Source of the DNA: Monosporascus cannonballus
Taxonomy: Eukaryota > Ascomycota > Sordariomycetes > Xylariales
NCBI GenBank assembly: GCA_004154925.1
Contig: QJNS01000238.1
Location: 1 to 64,000, forward strand
DNA: 64,000 nt
Direction: 5' to 3'
Below the pieces are notes generated by a model. The model was given only the letters and a program-made list of their open reading frames with translations, searched no databases and was not told where the DNA came from. Shown one piece after another: positions 23,753-34,560 of the stretch. Made by a program: the position numbers and the translations under genes. How positions within the stretch are numbered: position 1 is the first letter of the stretch; each line of letters begins with the position of its first letter.

Positions 23753-24792
23753 ATATCGTTTCGTATTTCCAAGATTCGTCGTATATTTCGTTCTTTTACC
23801 GTTCGTCGTGCTGACTTCGTAAAAGCCTTTGACGAATTCGAGTACGAAGTTATGTTTTGCTTTTATTATTTTTCGAAAAACACGAGGTGCGAAATGATGG
23901 AAAATGTTTTAAGGTATAAGGAATGTATTTATCGAGGTCGGTTTTGCGATGGTACCGGCGTATTAATTTCTTTTTTGCAGAATATTCGTCGAGAGCATCA
24001 GCGTTTAAAGTGCGAAAAAGCGTTTGCTGAAAAGCGATTGTTAAAGCTTTAACGGTTTTATTTTAAGGCTTAACGTTGTTATCAGGAAAAAATGAATGAA
24101 CCTTTTTTTCGTTTTATTCGCTTACGTAAGCAAAAGGCGTTAGCTCGTTCGAAAAGCGTTATTATAGTATAATGTAGGCTTTAGTTATTGGATAAATTGG
24201 AGGAATAAAAGCGTGTTATGACCTAACGGTTTTGGCTCCTGGAAACGGTCGGGATCCTGAAAAGCCAGACCCCGACCCAGCTAAGAAGTTACGTGACTGG
24301 CTTAAAGAACTTAAAGGCTCTGGTTGGTCAAAAGGGCTTAAGCCAGTTGAGCATCAGAGCAGGCTTAAAAGGGCTTAAGGGGACTCAGCCAGAGAAGTGT
24401 CGTTAAGCCGTGGTGAATACCTTAAGCCAGAACGAGAATATATATATTTATTACTTCCATAATTTAAGATAGTTTCAGTTTACAATATAATATCGTTACT
24501 TAAGGCACCCTTGGAATTACGAGACGTAACACGATTACTGTATCTATTGCTCAGATTCCCACGATACTTCTGCCAACATAAACCCGTACGACTAAGGTTT
24601 AATAGTTGGTTAAACCCCCTAGCCGTCACAAAGCGTTAGGAATAAGAATAATTGGAGGCCGTTATTGCGGTTGCTACGTTAGCGCAGGCCGCGGCCGATT
24701 GGCCCGATATTCCGACTATTGATTGGTCGACCGTTAACTGGGACGTACCCGTTGCTGTTAGTGAAAGTTCTTTAATAGGCGCTGGGCGTTAA
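23753..24792 (+). pseudogene. Chromovirus 2 antisense gene, Zn2Cys6-like; split by a solo LTR
   Basis: Read across with the 422 bp of solo LTR plus duplicated target left out of account, the frame stays in phase from ATA 23753 (probable RIP form of ATG) to TAA 24790-24792, about 205 codons. The first 100 codons (to 24052) are uninterrupted. All later in-frame stops are of the TAA/TAG kind that RIP makes from CAA/CAG. Cluster positions are TGC 23858, TAT 23867, TGC 23888, TAT 23915, TGT 23924 and TGC 23945, giving spacing 2-6-8-2-6, within the Zn2Cys6 rule; the two TAT codons are single RIP changes from TGT. A charged, probably helical stretch follows (NIRREHQRLKCEKAFAEKRL). The C-terminus is Trp/Asp rich (DIPTIDWSTVNWDVPV). 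A transcription-factor-like role is inference. No ATG start remains. Confidence 0.75.
24214..24630 (+). mobile_element. Solo chromovirus LTR, little RIP damage
   Basis: 417 bp, from TGTTATGACC to GCCGTCACA, flanked by target duplication AAGCG at 24209-24213 and 24631-24635. Its right half is the reverse complement of the conserved LTR half of the four full elements, so it points the opposite way to the host copy. The left half is unrelated to theirs. It keeps many CpA and GC-rich stretches, unlike the DNA around it. It arose by LTR-LTR recombination and interrupts the antisense gene. Confidence 0.92.
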
Positions 24793-27700
24793 TAAGGTTT
24801 TTGGCGGGTTTTCAGGTGTTTTCGGAATCCGGGTGCTTTTTTTATTTGATTAGGTATTTGGTAATTCCGTTTTATTTTCGTATGTCGAAGATTTTTTTTT
24901 ATTTCGTATATTTGTTCGTTTTTTATTTTTGTAACGTTTTATGCCAGATATACTTTGATTATATCCGCTATTAATTCAAAAAAAAACGTAAAAAATTAAA
25001 TGGAATTTGATTTTTGATGGACGTTTTAATTAGTAATTATTTTTAAGATTTTTTTAGAAATCTTATATGGATCGATATATTTGAAATTAAGTTTTTTGTT
25101 GGGTTTTTTTATTTGAATATTTTTGGTAATAAGGAAAATTATTTCTCCCTTTTTGAAAATTGGTCCTTTTAACCTTTTCTGATTATAATATTTACGTATT
25201 TAATTTCGTACAAATTTTAGTTCTGTTTTTATCTTTTAGTACAATTATCTTAATTATTTTAATATAAGGATTCCCTTAATATTAATTAAACCGTTATTAC
25301 GTACTTTTTTATAAACCTTTAGAATAAACCTAAAGGTTGCGTTCGTAAATGTTATTTTGATATTTTTATAATAATTAATATTATAAATTAATTAAATAAC
25401 AAGTAATTTTTAACCTAGTTATTTTGTTCATAATTAATATAATATCGTAAGTAAGTTTTTAAAATTTGATTTATTTATTCCGTTTATTTATTTATTTAAT
25501 ATTTAAAAACGTTAAATAATCTTTGATTTAAGCCGATTTATTTTATTAGGCCTTATTAAAATTTAAAGGCAAATATTAATCCTTTATTTGAAATAATTTT
25601 CATAGGTAATTCGTATATGTTGAAAACGTATTTTAAAATATATATATTATTTGTTGGGCATTTATGTCTTTATGATATAGTAAAAAATAAGAAAATTTCG
25701 TAAATCGGTCGACGATTACGAAAATATTATCGTAATATATTTCCTTAATTAAATTTTTTAATATAGGAAATTTGGTAATAAAATCGAATATAACTAAATA
25801 TTATGGTTGCTTTGCGACTAATAATGGCTGTAATTTTCCGTATAGCTTATATCATCGAGTTTTTACTTTGGCGCAAATATCGTATTGCCGTATAACTTTT
25901 TATATTATTCCTTTTATTTTAAAAAAGGAATATCTACGTTAAAACCGTTTTAAAGTTTTGTAGATTTTTGAATATTCGTATAGTTAATATTCGTATATTT
26001 GTCGTATTAAATCCTTTTAATATTTTTCTTGAATTTGTATGTTATTTGGTTTTTGGTTTTTTGGAAGATTATTATTATATTATTGGATTTTTTTGTATAT
26101 GTTGAAAGGTATTACCCGAATTATCGTAATTTATCGTAAACGTAAATGTCCTTTTATAATAGTATCGAAAATAATATGATTAACCTTAACAAATTTTTTT
26201 CGAAATTTGGTTACCTGTTTAAAATATTTGCTTTGCCATTTTTTAAGCTTTTTTTGTAAATAATAACGAAGTTGAAGTTTGCCAATTTTTCCGCGTATTT
26301 TAATTATTGTTTTGTAAGTTTCCTGATTATGGTAAATCGGGTAAAATTTTAATAATCCGTATAAACTTTAATGTGGTACAAATTTCCCTTTAAGAAATAT
26401 CTAAATTTGCGAAATACCATAATAATGGCCATAAACTCTTTATTTGAAAAACCGTAATTTAATTCGGTTCCTTTTAATTTTTACGAAAAAATATAATAGG
26501 ATGTAATTTACCTTAATTATTTCGTTATCCGATTATTGCGTTTAACGTATAGTCCGAAATATTGGTTTTTAATTTCACCGGGCGGTTTGGATTATATATA
26601 ATTAATATTAATTTGTTAATAATCGTATTCTTAATATTTTGAAATGTTTTTTTCTATATCTGGCGTTTATTTAAACTTTTTTTATAAAGTTTATTAAAAG
26701 TATAATTATTTTGTTAAAGTTTCGAATAAACGTTTTATAATAATTGGCGAATTTAAAAAATGCTTATACTTCCTTAATTATTATTAGCGTTTTGTATTTT
26801 ATAACTATAGCGAATTTTTTAGAATTTATTTTAATATGTTTTAAGGTAATAATATATCCTAAATATTTTATTTTTTATTTATGGAATTAACTTTTTTTAT
26901 ATTAATAAGTAACCTTATATCCTATAAAGCTTAAAGAACTTTATAAAGGTATTTTGCGTATGTTTTTTCCGTTTCGGAAAAGATAAGAATATCGTCGAAA
27001 TAACAAATAACGAAAATATCGAGATATTTTGATAATACATAATGTATTATTTATTAGAAAGTTATTCGTACGTTCGTAAATTCTATTAATGTAATTAAGT
27101 ATTTAAATAATCCGTATTTCGTTTTAAAGGTTATTTTTTATTCGTATCCTTATTTAATTTTAATAAAGTTATATTTATTTCTAAAATCGAATGTTATAAA
27201 TTATTTGGTTCTGTAAAATGAGGTTTTTATTTCCGTAATTAAGGGTAATAATATTTGATTTTTAATAATAATATTATTTAATTGTCGATAGTTAACTATA
27301 AGTCGTATTTTTCTATTTTCTTTTAGTACGAAAAATATCGGATATTTTACTAGTAATTTCGAAGGTCGAATTTATTTTTTTGTAACCGATTTTCCAGGTA
27401 TTTTTTAAAAATGCATAATTTGTTTCCGTTAAGGTTATAAATGGGGTAAAATTTCGTCGAATCTTTTTTTGAGGATGATTTTATGGTTTTATTCGTTATG
27501 TTTTAGTAATTTCGTATCGAGCTTCTTTTTGAAAAATTACTTATATTTGTGATATTATAATGGCATATTAGTTAAATCTTTTGATTTCTGAGGTTGTTAT
27601 TGTTTTAGATTGTTATTTAATTGCTTTAATTTTGTTTTAATGGTAATAATAATACGTCCTATTTTTTTGGTGTTCGGTTTTTTTCTTATGTTTTATCTCT

Positions 27701-30170
27701 TTAGGTGGTAAGGTTTTTATCGTGTCTTTATGCCTGCATTCGTTGCCATTATGGATCGAATGTTAAGATCTTAATTTTTTCTTTTATTTATTAACAGGAA
27801 ATAAAGTAAATTTTACCTGGTTAGTTTTACCGTTAATTAAAACTCCGTATTAGCGTATTTATAGTAATTTTAAAATTATATCGTAATTTTTAATGAAACG
27901 ATATTAAAATTGATTATTTAATGTCGTTTTTGGATAAAAATCTCGAAGTAATTAATTTCGCGTATAACTTTTCCGTTATCGTAAGCGAATTTTTAACTTT
28001 TGATATTTATCGTTATAAAAGGTTTTAATTTATATTTCTATAATAATTTAAATTTATTAACCATATTTGGTATAATGTAATTCCCGCTTAAAGTTTCGTA
28101 ATCTATTATTGCGGTATATTAATACGTTCCGATTTGTATTTCCAAAGTAATAAGGTTATTAACGTTTTTTATCGTCTCGTTTAAAGCCTTTTTCGGAATT
28201 TTTTTAATTTTTTTAGGTTTCGTTATTTTGCGGCTTTTTTATAAGTAACTCTTTTTAACTTTTGTTCGAGTTTATCGAGTTTTGTTTATATTTTTTCGTT
28301 TAATGCATTAAGTTGTTATATTTGTCGTTATTGCCAGCGTACTCTTTTTCTAAGCTGAATTAATTGTTTTTAATTTTGTTATAATTTTTTCCCTATGGAA
28401 TATGTTATTTTTTTATGTTTTCGATTATATCTTATTGTGCGTTATTTTAAGTATCGTTTTAGAGATTGTTTGTAAATTAACGTATTTTTTAATGTTTTTT
28501 ATACGGGTTTATAATGAATATTAATTGAAAACAGAAGTTCGTAATAATTTTTTAGTAATACTTTTTTATTATGCGTTAAATTAACTCTTTTTCCGTTTGG
28601 TAATTATATTATTTTTAATAATAAAAGGGGTCTTTTTACGGGCATTATTTTTTTACGCCGGTTTTTTATTTCGGCTAATTGTTAGATATTTTCTAGGGTT
28701 ATGGTTCGAAACTGTCAATATTATTGTTTATTGTCTTTGTTATTTCCGGTACGATTTGGAAAGTCGAATCCTTCGTAATATATGCAGGTAATTCGTACGT
28801 AAATATGTTATTTTTATTTTTCGTAATCGGGATATTTTCGTCGTCGACAATATATGGTATATATTCTGCCGTACCGATTAGGGTTTTTTGGATAAATTTT
28901 TTTGTCCAGTTTTAGTATTTATATAATTATCCTTATAATGCTTTTTATTATACTTGCGATATTTATTAAGCCAGTTTTTTGACTTTTCGCATTTTTTATT
29001 GGATTTTTCGGTATAGGGGACCTGGTATACATTTAGACTAAATTATGTTGATAAATTTGCTTCTGTTTTTTTAATTCTTTTTGGATTATTTTTCGGGTAC
29101 AGGTTTCTAATTGTTTTGACGGAGCTTCTTAGATGCTTTGCATTACGATGCCTTATGTCCTATTTTGTTTTAATCATAATTCTTAAGTTTGCTTTAGTCC
29201 TTTTTGTAAATAGCTCTTAGTTCTATAGGTTCTGGTTCCGTACCGTAAGAAGTGTTGCTACGTTGAAAAGCGCTAGTATTAGCTATATGTCGGGGTTTGT
29301 TATTATTTTTTCCTTTAATGCTTTTAATGCGTTATGTGTATTGTCGATCGTTAATCTTAATTACTATAGCGATATAATCCGATAAATAATTAGGCTAATC
29401 GAATTTAAAAAGCTTTTTTTGCATTTTTTTAGGCCGTCGAAAAACTTAGTTATTAGTGTTTTTTGTTTTTAATTTAGCTTAGCTGCTAATTAAATTAACG
29501 TACTGCTGTAACTGGATACTAATCCTTTTTATTATAACTACTGGATTTGTATTTCGGTTTTTGTTTTTTCGTTTACTATTTCGAAACTTTCGTTAATGCT
29601 TATTCGAATTGTTCGTAATCGCCATAAATTCGCATTATTTTTGGGTTTCGTTTTTCGATTGGCAAAATACTATGTTTTTTTATAACGGGCTTAAATTAAG
29701 TGGCCGCATTTCCAGTAAGTTATCCGATTGTAAATTCGATTCGTACAATAAGCGTATTAAGTCGAATGGGAAAATACCCGAAATATATTCGGTATTAAGT
29801 TAAAAATAATTGTAACTTGGTTAAAGTTCCGTCGAAAAGTTCTAGGTTAGAAAGTTTAAGGACTTTTCCTGGTTTTTTGGTAGAATTTAATTAAATAACC
29901 TGGCTTATTCGAAAGAGCTTTCCGGTTTCGGGAGCTTTTTTTTTCAAGCTTTTTATGGGCGGCTTAAAAAAAACATCGTAAGATTATTGTTATCTTTTTT
30001 AAGCTGAAGGATACTTTCGTTTATGGCATCCAGTTATCGAAGAACTTTTTCGCGAAAAAGGCGAGGTTTTTCCTTTTCCTTTTCGGATTCCATTCCAGTG
30101 TCCGGGTAATCAGGGACCTGGTAAATGGGCTATTCGGGCTGCTTGCTGGTAAATATAGCGTTAATCGGTA
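24758..30170 (-). pseudogene. Chromovirus 2 gag-pol, RIP-inactivated
   Basis: Boundaries are approximate except the 3' end: the minus-strand frame after the chromodomain (about 24,800-24,910) reaches TAA at 24760-24758. The gag, RT and RNase H regions align by eye with copy 1. Plus-strand ORFs at 28597-28915 are antisense shadows of gag. Stops are abundant. Confidence 0.83.
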
Positions 30171-30213
30171 TTATTTAAAATTTGACGGTATTACTAAATA
30201 AGAGCTTGTAACG

Positions 30214-30583
30214 TATAACGAATTAAAGAGTTTAATTAATTATTAAACTTTAATTATACGGGTTTATGTTAGTAGAAATATTATAGAAATTTAAGTAATA
30301 AATATAATAATGTGTTACGTTTCGTAGTATTAAAGGTGCCTTGGATAACGAATTATTATTATAAGTTGAAATTATTTAAATTATGGAAATAATAAACGTA
30401 TATATTTTTTTTGTTTTAATTATTTATAATTACGCAGGTGGTAATGATCATGATTACTTGGGATTACCTTTGATCACTGATAATTACCGGCTTGGTAATG
30501 ATTACCGTTACGTAACCCGAGGGGTGGCCCGTATGATCCCTGTTTGACCGTTTCTTGAGGCTAGAGCTTGTTAGGTCGTAATA
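30214..30583 (-). repeat. Chromovirus 2 LTR, right (5' in coding sense)
   Basis: 370 bp direct repeat of 23297-23672. It starts TATAACGAA (RIP form) and carries the same GATTAC-rich copy-specific half. Confidence 0.92.
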
Positions 30584-30588
30584 CTTAA

Positions 30589-31300
30589 ATAAAAGGATTT
30601 CAAAGAATATTAAGGCAAAACGTTAATAACGTTTAAGAAACTATATTTCGAAAAAGTCGAAAACTTATTATACGGAACTATCGTTATTTGCCCGGATTTA
30701 ATTAAAATTACTTCCTATTTATTTCGATATTACAAACATCCAAATTTTACGTATTTTGACGTTATTAATAAAGTTATTTTTCACGCTTATTCTATACGTA
30801 CCCTAGTCTTAAAATTTAAAGGTAATAAAAATTCTAACGTACGATCGTTTCTATGTACGAACGACGTTTTATTCGCGAATAACCTTAACCAGAAAAGTTT
30901 TCAGGAATTTGTATTATTATTTTTCGATAACCTTATCGTATGGAAAGTTAATAAGCAAAATATAATTACTATTTCGAATACGGAGGCTAAATTACTAGCC
31001 TTATTATAAACCGTAAAGGAAACCTTTTTTATGCTAAGGTTATTTAAGGTTATTAGGTTAAAGCTAAACGAGGACTTAGTTATCTAGATAAACAATAAGT
31101 AAACGATATAACTATTTACTAAAAAACCATACGCTTAATTACGAAGCTAAAATACGTAAATATCCATAATTATTAACTTCGCGAAATTTACGTAACAAAA
31201 AAAGATAAGGATCGAATAAATGCCTATTAACGTTATAATAACAAATAACTTAATTAAGCCCTTAAAGCTTTAATAACATCAAAAATTCGTCAGGTTGCTG
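30589..31300 (+). pseudogene. Copia RT end and RNase H, RIP-inactivated
   Basis: Copia coding resumes after chromovirus 2. The RNase H signature is readable at about 30,950-31,250: KQNIITISNTEAKLLALL, then FMLRLFKVIRLKLNEDLVI, LFTKKPYA and RIE*MPINV. These match the copia C-terminal RNase H with its TEAE segment. Several TAA stops replace codons. Confidence 0.85.
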
Positions 31301-31484
31301 AATTTTCAGGACGTTACTTTAAGTCTGAAAAAAACTTAAAAAATGTTAATTTATCTTAGGCGTCGCCTAATAACGGAAACCTATTGCCCCCGTTTCCTTT
31401 TTATCGTTTTTTCCCTTACCGTTTTTACATTTTCATCTCTAGACGACCTTAAAGGCAAAATTAATAAGAAAACTTTTTAACAAA

Positions 31485-31556
31485 GCTTTTGTAATTTAGC
31501 GGTATAATATCAGGTTCTAATACTTAAAAGCATAAGTTCGAATCCCATTAAAAGCT
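31485..31556 (+). tRNA. tRNA-like sequence, RIP-decayed, inside the copia 3' region
   Basis: 72 nt with the proportions of a tRNA. GCTTTTG at 31485-31491 pairs with TAAAAGC at 31549-31555, and TA occupies positions 8-9. An A-box-like TTTAGCGGTAT follows. A T-arm reads ATAAG / TTCGAAT / CCCAT, whose two mismatches are A for G as RIP would make, and AGTTCGAATCC is a good B box. The anticodon arm is irregular (loop of 6 or 8 nt), so no isotype is given and function is unlikely. A chance or element-derived tRNA-like fold is the alternative. Confidence 0.4.
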
Positions 31557-31697
31557 TCGGAAGTACGTCGTAAAAAATGCTTTATAACGTACCTTTCCGA
31601 CCTTTTATTTTCATTATTTTTATCCTAAATATCACGGTATTTCCTTTTTAGGCACTTATTTAATGTCATAAAAGCTTTAGCTATTAGTTCTTAACAA

Positions 31698-31708
31698 CTA
31701 AGGGGGTA
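31698..31708 (+). promoter_or_regulatory. Copia polypurine tract
   Basis: A purine run AAGGGGG directly precedes the 3' LTR start, where the primer for plus-strand DNA synthesis is expected. Confidence 0.65.
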
Positions 31709-31949
31709 TGTCAGATCCAGCTGAAGTCGATCAAACAGCTAGGCTTTGGCTTAGTTTAATCACTTACTGAAATAAGGTTACTTTATGCACCCCCGGTATC
31801 TTTTCCTCTTAGCTACAGCTATATTTACGTATATAAAAGGAGGGTTCGTTACTCTCACCCTCTAGCTAGGACCTTCCAAAGGTCATGCAACCTTTAATAC
31901 ACCTTTTCTTCAGTTATATATGGTTCTGTGTGTGATGCAGGGTCTCATA
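31709..31949 (+). repeat. Copia 3' LTR
   Basis: 241 bp direct repeat of the 5' LTR and better preserved than it. It carries the same TATA box (GTATATAAAAGG) and ends TCTCATA, followed by target duplication AATAT. Confidence 0.92.
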
Positions 31950-31954
31950 AATAT

Positions 31955-32852
31955 GGGCCCGGGCAAAGTGGATTCCGCTCCTTAGACTTCTAGGTCCAAT
32001 AGAGATGGACTAAGATCTAGCCGAAGGACGAAGTCTTGGGTGGGTGGCAGACATTTACATTCTATGTGGTGAGGTTTATGTAATTCAAGAATCATTGATA
32101 TGCGTGTTTGACGAATCTCCGATGCAGGAATAGAGCCACATATAACCTAACTCCAGCCTTAAGCACTCGTATAACCATCCGCCTATGCATGCACGGCGCA
32201 TGGAGGGGCCATCATATGAGAACCTGCTTCAGGCATATTCTATGAGACTTCTAATATCAGCCGAGCTGATAACGAAAGTTAACAGCAGACCCACCAAAGT
32301 GCCAAAAAGGGGGAATACAAGTACAAAACCTGTTAGCCAAAGCTGGGCAGCTGAATTCCCGCCGCTCAGATCGTATATCGAATAGGGATGGTGGATCCCT
32401 CTTTGCTAATTGGCTAGGAACTGACGGAAGTATGAGATCCTGATGTCACATGTTAAAGCATTCGTTTCTGGAAAAGGTGGGGTTATCTGGTCGTTATATG
32501 GGCCGATTTACTATGTATATAGGCCTAGACCTAGCATCCGGCTAGGTCCGATAGTGAGTTGACTATTTATTTTGGTAACCTCCTTCATATCCTCTACATG
32601 AACACCCTACACGCCCAAACAGGCCCACCCATGACCTCTCCTTTGATATCAGCATGAGGCGCGGGCTCTCTTACCGTAAAAAGTGGGAGATGTGGGGGTT
32701 AGATATGGGAACAAATAGTTATCCTGTCGAGTATATAAGGCTATGATCCGATTACATTGCATCCTATGATAATTCCAACAATACCTCCCTAGCTTCAAGA
32801 AGTACACTGGATAATACAAAATATCTGTGCGCAACAGTCCCATCATCTCACC
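31955..32852. other. Promoter-side intergenic DNA between copia and the secreted-protein gene
   Basis: Balanced composition with no sign of RIP spreading from the element. No gene is supported; the 66-codon frame at 32185 has no protein-like features. The 3' half is the promoter of the small secreted protein gene. Confidence 0.55.
32732..32738 (+). promoter_or_regulatory. TATA box of the small secreted protein gene
   Basis: TATATAA lies 115-121 bp upstream of the ATG at 32853, leaving room for a leader of about 85-90 nt. A clear TATA box is common in strongly regulated fungal genes. Confidence 0.5.
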
Positions 32853-33308
32853 ATGCATTTCGCGACTCTTATCGCCTCTCTCCCGGCCCTTGCGCTCGGC
32901 GTCCGTGCTGCGGCCATCGGGGCCCGTCAGAACGAGAGCGGGACCAGCGTCGCTGAGTTCACCGTATACGGAGCCAGGTGTGGTGGAATCGGCATTAGCC
33001 TCCCTGTCTCTGTCCCACTGGCAGAGGCAAACCAGTGCAATTCAATGCCCTTAGAACACTCTTATGGTTCTATTATGCTCTTGCCTTTGAATGAAAGCAG
33101 CCCAAAGTGTCGTTGTAAGTCCTGCCCTGGTTCTAGGATCCGGACAGTTCGGATCACTCACTAACTTAACTAATAAGTCAATGCATTCTTCGAAGAGGGA
33201 TGTACCCCTGGAACTGGCTTCGAGTTCGAGCCACATATCTCTGATATCTGTGTGAATGCACCTGATCGGGCTGGTAGTTGGAGGTCCTACATGGTCGAAT
33301 GTGCTTAG
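32853..33308 (+). CDS. Small secreted cysteine-rich protein (effector candidate)
   Basis: Two exons, 32853-33114 and 33178-33308, with a GTAAGT...AATAAG intron and a CACTAAC branch-site match, give 130 residues. The N-terminus MHFATLIASLPALALGVRA is a textbook signal peptide. A dibasic-like or Arg site (GAR before QNES) may be trimmed after it. Outside the signal there are exactly six cysteines (RCGG, QCNS, KCRF, GCTP, ICVN, ECA), compatible with three disulfides. I recognise no family. It is the first gene beyond the copia nest, about 0.9 kb from its edge, a position where fungal pathogens often keep effectors; an effector role is inference only. It could be a generic secreted protein. Confidence 0.8.
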
Positions 33309-34560
33309 GCTAGGAGGGGGTCCATGTCGTCGAGCTCCCTGTGAAGATCCTCTCTTTACGGCTTTTGTCTATAGATCAGCGTAATCGAGTGTCGGGACTC
33401 GGATAGCCGAACTTAGGTTCTTGCAACCGCTTGCAGACTGGAAGACTGGCAGCTTTAAATCCTGGCCTACTTTTACTTCCCAAGGTCATTCTCTAAGCGT
33501 CTCCCCTTAACCTTGTTCACTATTTTCATCGCCAGATTTTTCATGGTTGCTGTCGATCGTAAATTCCACATAAAGACATCCCTTAAATCATAACCGAAGC
33601 TCCCCCAGTTCCGATTTTGAAGCACTCTATATACATAAGTTATTACGAAGTGAGTTAAAGCAAGGATCCAAAAACTACAAATACCGGGCCGTAGAATCTC
33701 ATTTGGCTATTGCTGTGGCGGAGCCGCAGAGAGTTCTCCGTGTACCCAAAATTTGGATTTCTTATTGGGAATCCTTCGCTAGCACATGGACAGTACCTCG
33801 CTACTAGAATCCTACCCGCCATTCACGGCCCAAGCAAAGCCGCCGGATACGACGATAAGTATGCGGACGAGGTGTATCGGTTATACGGCACAAACAGTAA
33901 TTCGGCATATAGGAGTATCTTCTCTGACATTTTACGGCGTATCACCAGAGCAGCCGTAGCTCTACAAAAGCGTTTATACGGTTCTAGGACGGACTGTATG
34001 GTACGACTTTCTCCGGGCCTTCGACGAGCCCCCCGAAGCAGGCGTTGAGACTACGAGATCGCTACGTATACCAGACGATCCCAGAGAATCGTGGCTGTCA
34101 TAATATTGGTTTCTACATACACCCTCAGCTTACGGCTCATTGCGGCGCTCTTTCCAAAATATTCGCGTTATACGGTCCTCGGCGAAACCTGGCACACGAT
34201 CTCACGGCTGGCTGGCAGCGAAAGCGGAGCATATTGTGCGCAACGGCGCCCTGCGAGATCGAAATATGATTAAGATGCTTGGAGGCGATGACTCGGAGAT
34301 CAGGTTCAAGCATTCTTCGGTAACTGGTAGAGTGGAGGTTGTACAATGCAAAGTCTCTAGCGATAGTCCCAAGCCGCCGGGCCAACCTTTAACTTAGGCT
34401 TTTAGGGTAATAGGTAACATTGTACCTGGTGTAAGATATTAGTTTATATTACTGTACTTCGAAGTACAAGAAGTTAATACCCTCCAAGTGTTCGTAACTT
34501 ATCCAGGACTACTGCACCTAGTACATTGTGGCTGCCAAGTTTGAGTCCCCAAATGGGGCA
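33309..34560. other. Intergenic with decayed gene fragments
   Basis: Several frames of 60-110 codons occur at 33710-34400, but no continuous gene can be built. The most protein-like part is listed separately as a remnant at 34091-34397. The 3' flank of the minus-strand regulator begins near 34,560. Confidence 0.45.
34091..34397 (+). pseudogene. Possible relic of a multi-pass membrane protein C-terminus
   Basis: Frame 2 gives a hydrophobic helix VIILVSTYTLSLRLIAALF, then LGETWHTISRLA. The similarity feel then moves to another frame: RNMIKMLGGDDSEIR and TGRVEVVQCK. This helix + TWHTIS + GRVEVV pattern is reminiscent of the C-terminal part of fungal integral membrane proteins of unknown function. 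A frameshift near 34,200-34,250 is needed, so a relic is more likely than a gene. An upstream frame 33710-34048 may belong to it. Weak call. Confidence 0.3.

Larger units (their letters stand above)
23297..30583 (-). mobile_element. Ty3/gypsy chromovirus copy 2 (nested in copia between RT and RNase H)
   Basis: 7287 bp, with target duplication CTTAA at 23292-23296 and 30584-30588. LTRs are 376 and 370 bp. It is longer than its relatives partly because of a solo LTR insertion (24214-24630). Coding is on the minus strand, gag near the right LTR and chromodomain at about 24,800-24,910. It holds the best-preserved antisense gene. Confidence 0.93.
11974..31949 (+). mobile_element. Ty1/copia LTR retrotransposon, RIP-inactivated, split by two chromoviruses
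   Basis: LTRs at 11974-12215 and 31709-31949 flank it, with target duplication AATAT at 11969-11973 and 31950-31954. Removing the two nested chromoviruses with their duplications leaves about 6.0 kb, a normal copia length. Coding order on the plus strand is gag with a zinc knuckle (about 19,975-20,030), integrase (about 20,900-21,780), reverse transcriptase (about 22,700-23,100) and RNase H (about 30,930-31,260). Integrase before RT identifies copia rather than gypsy. Every frame is full of TAA/TAG and Cys-to-Tyr changes typical of RIP, so it is dead. It is the oldest layer of this nest. Confidence 0.93.
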
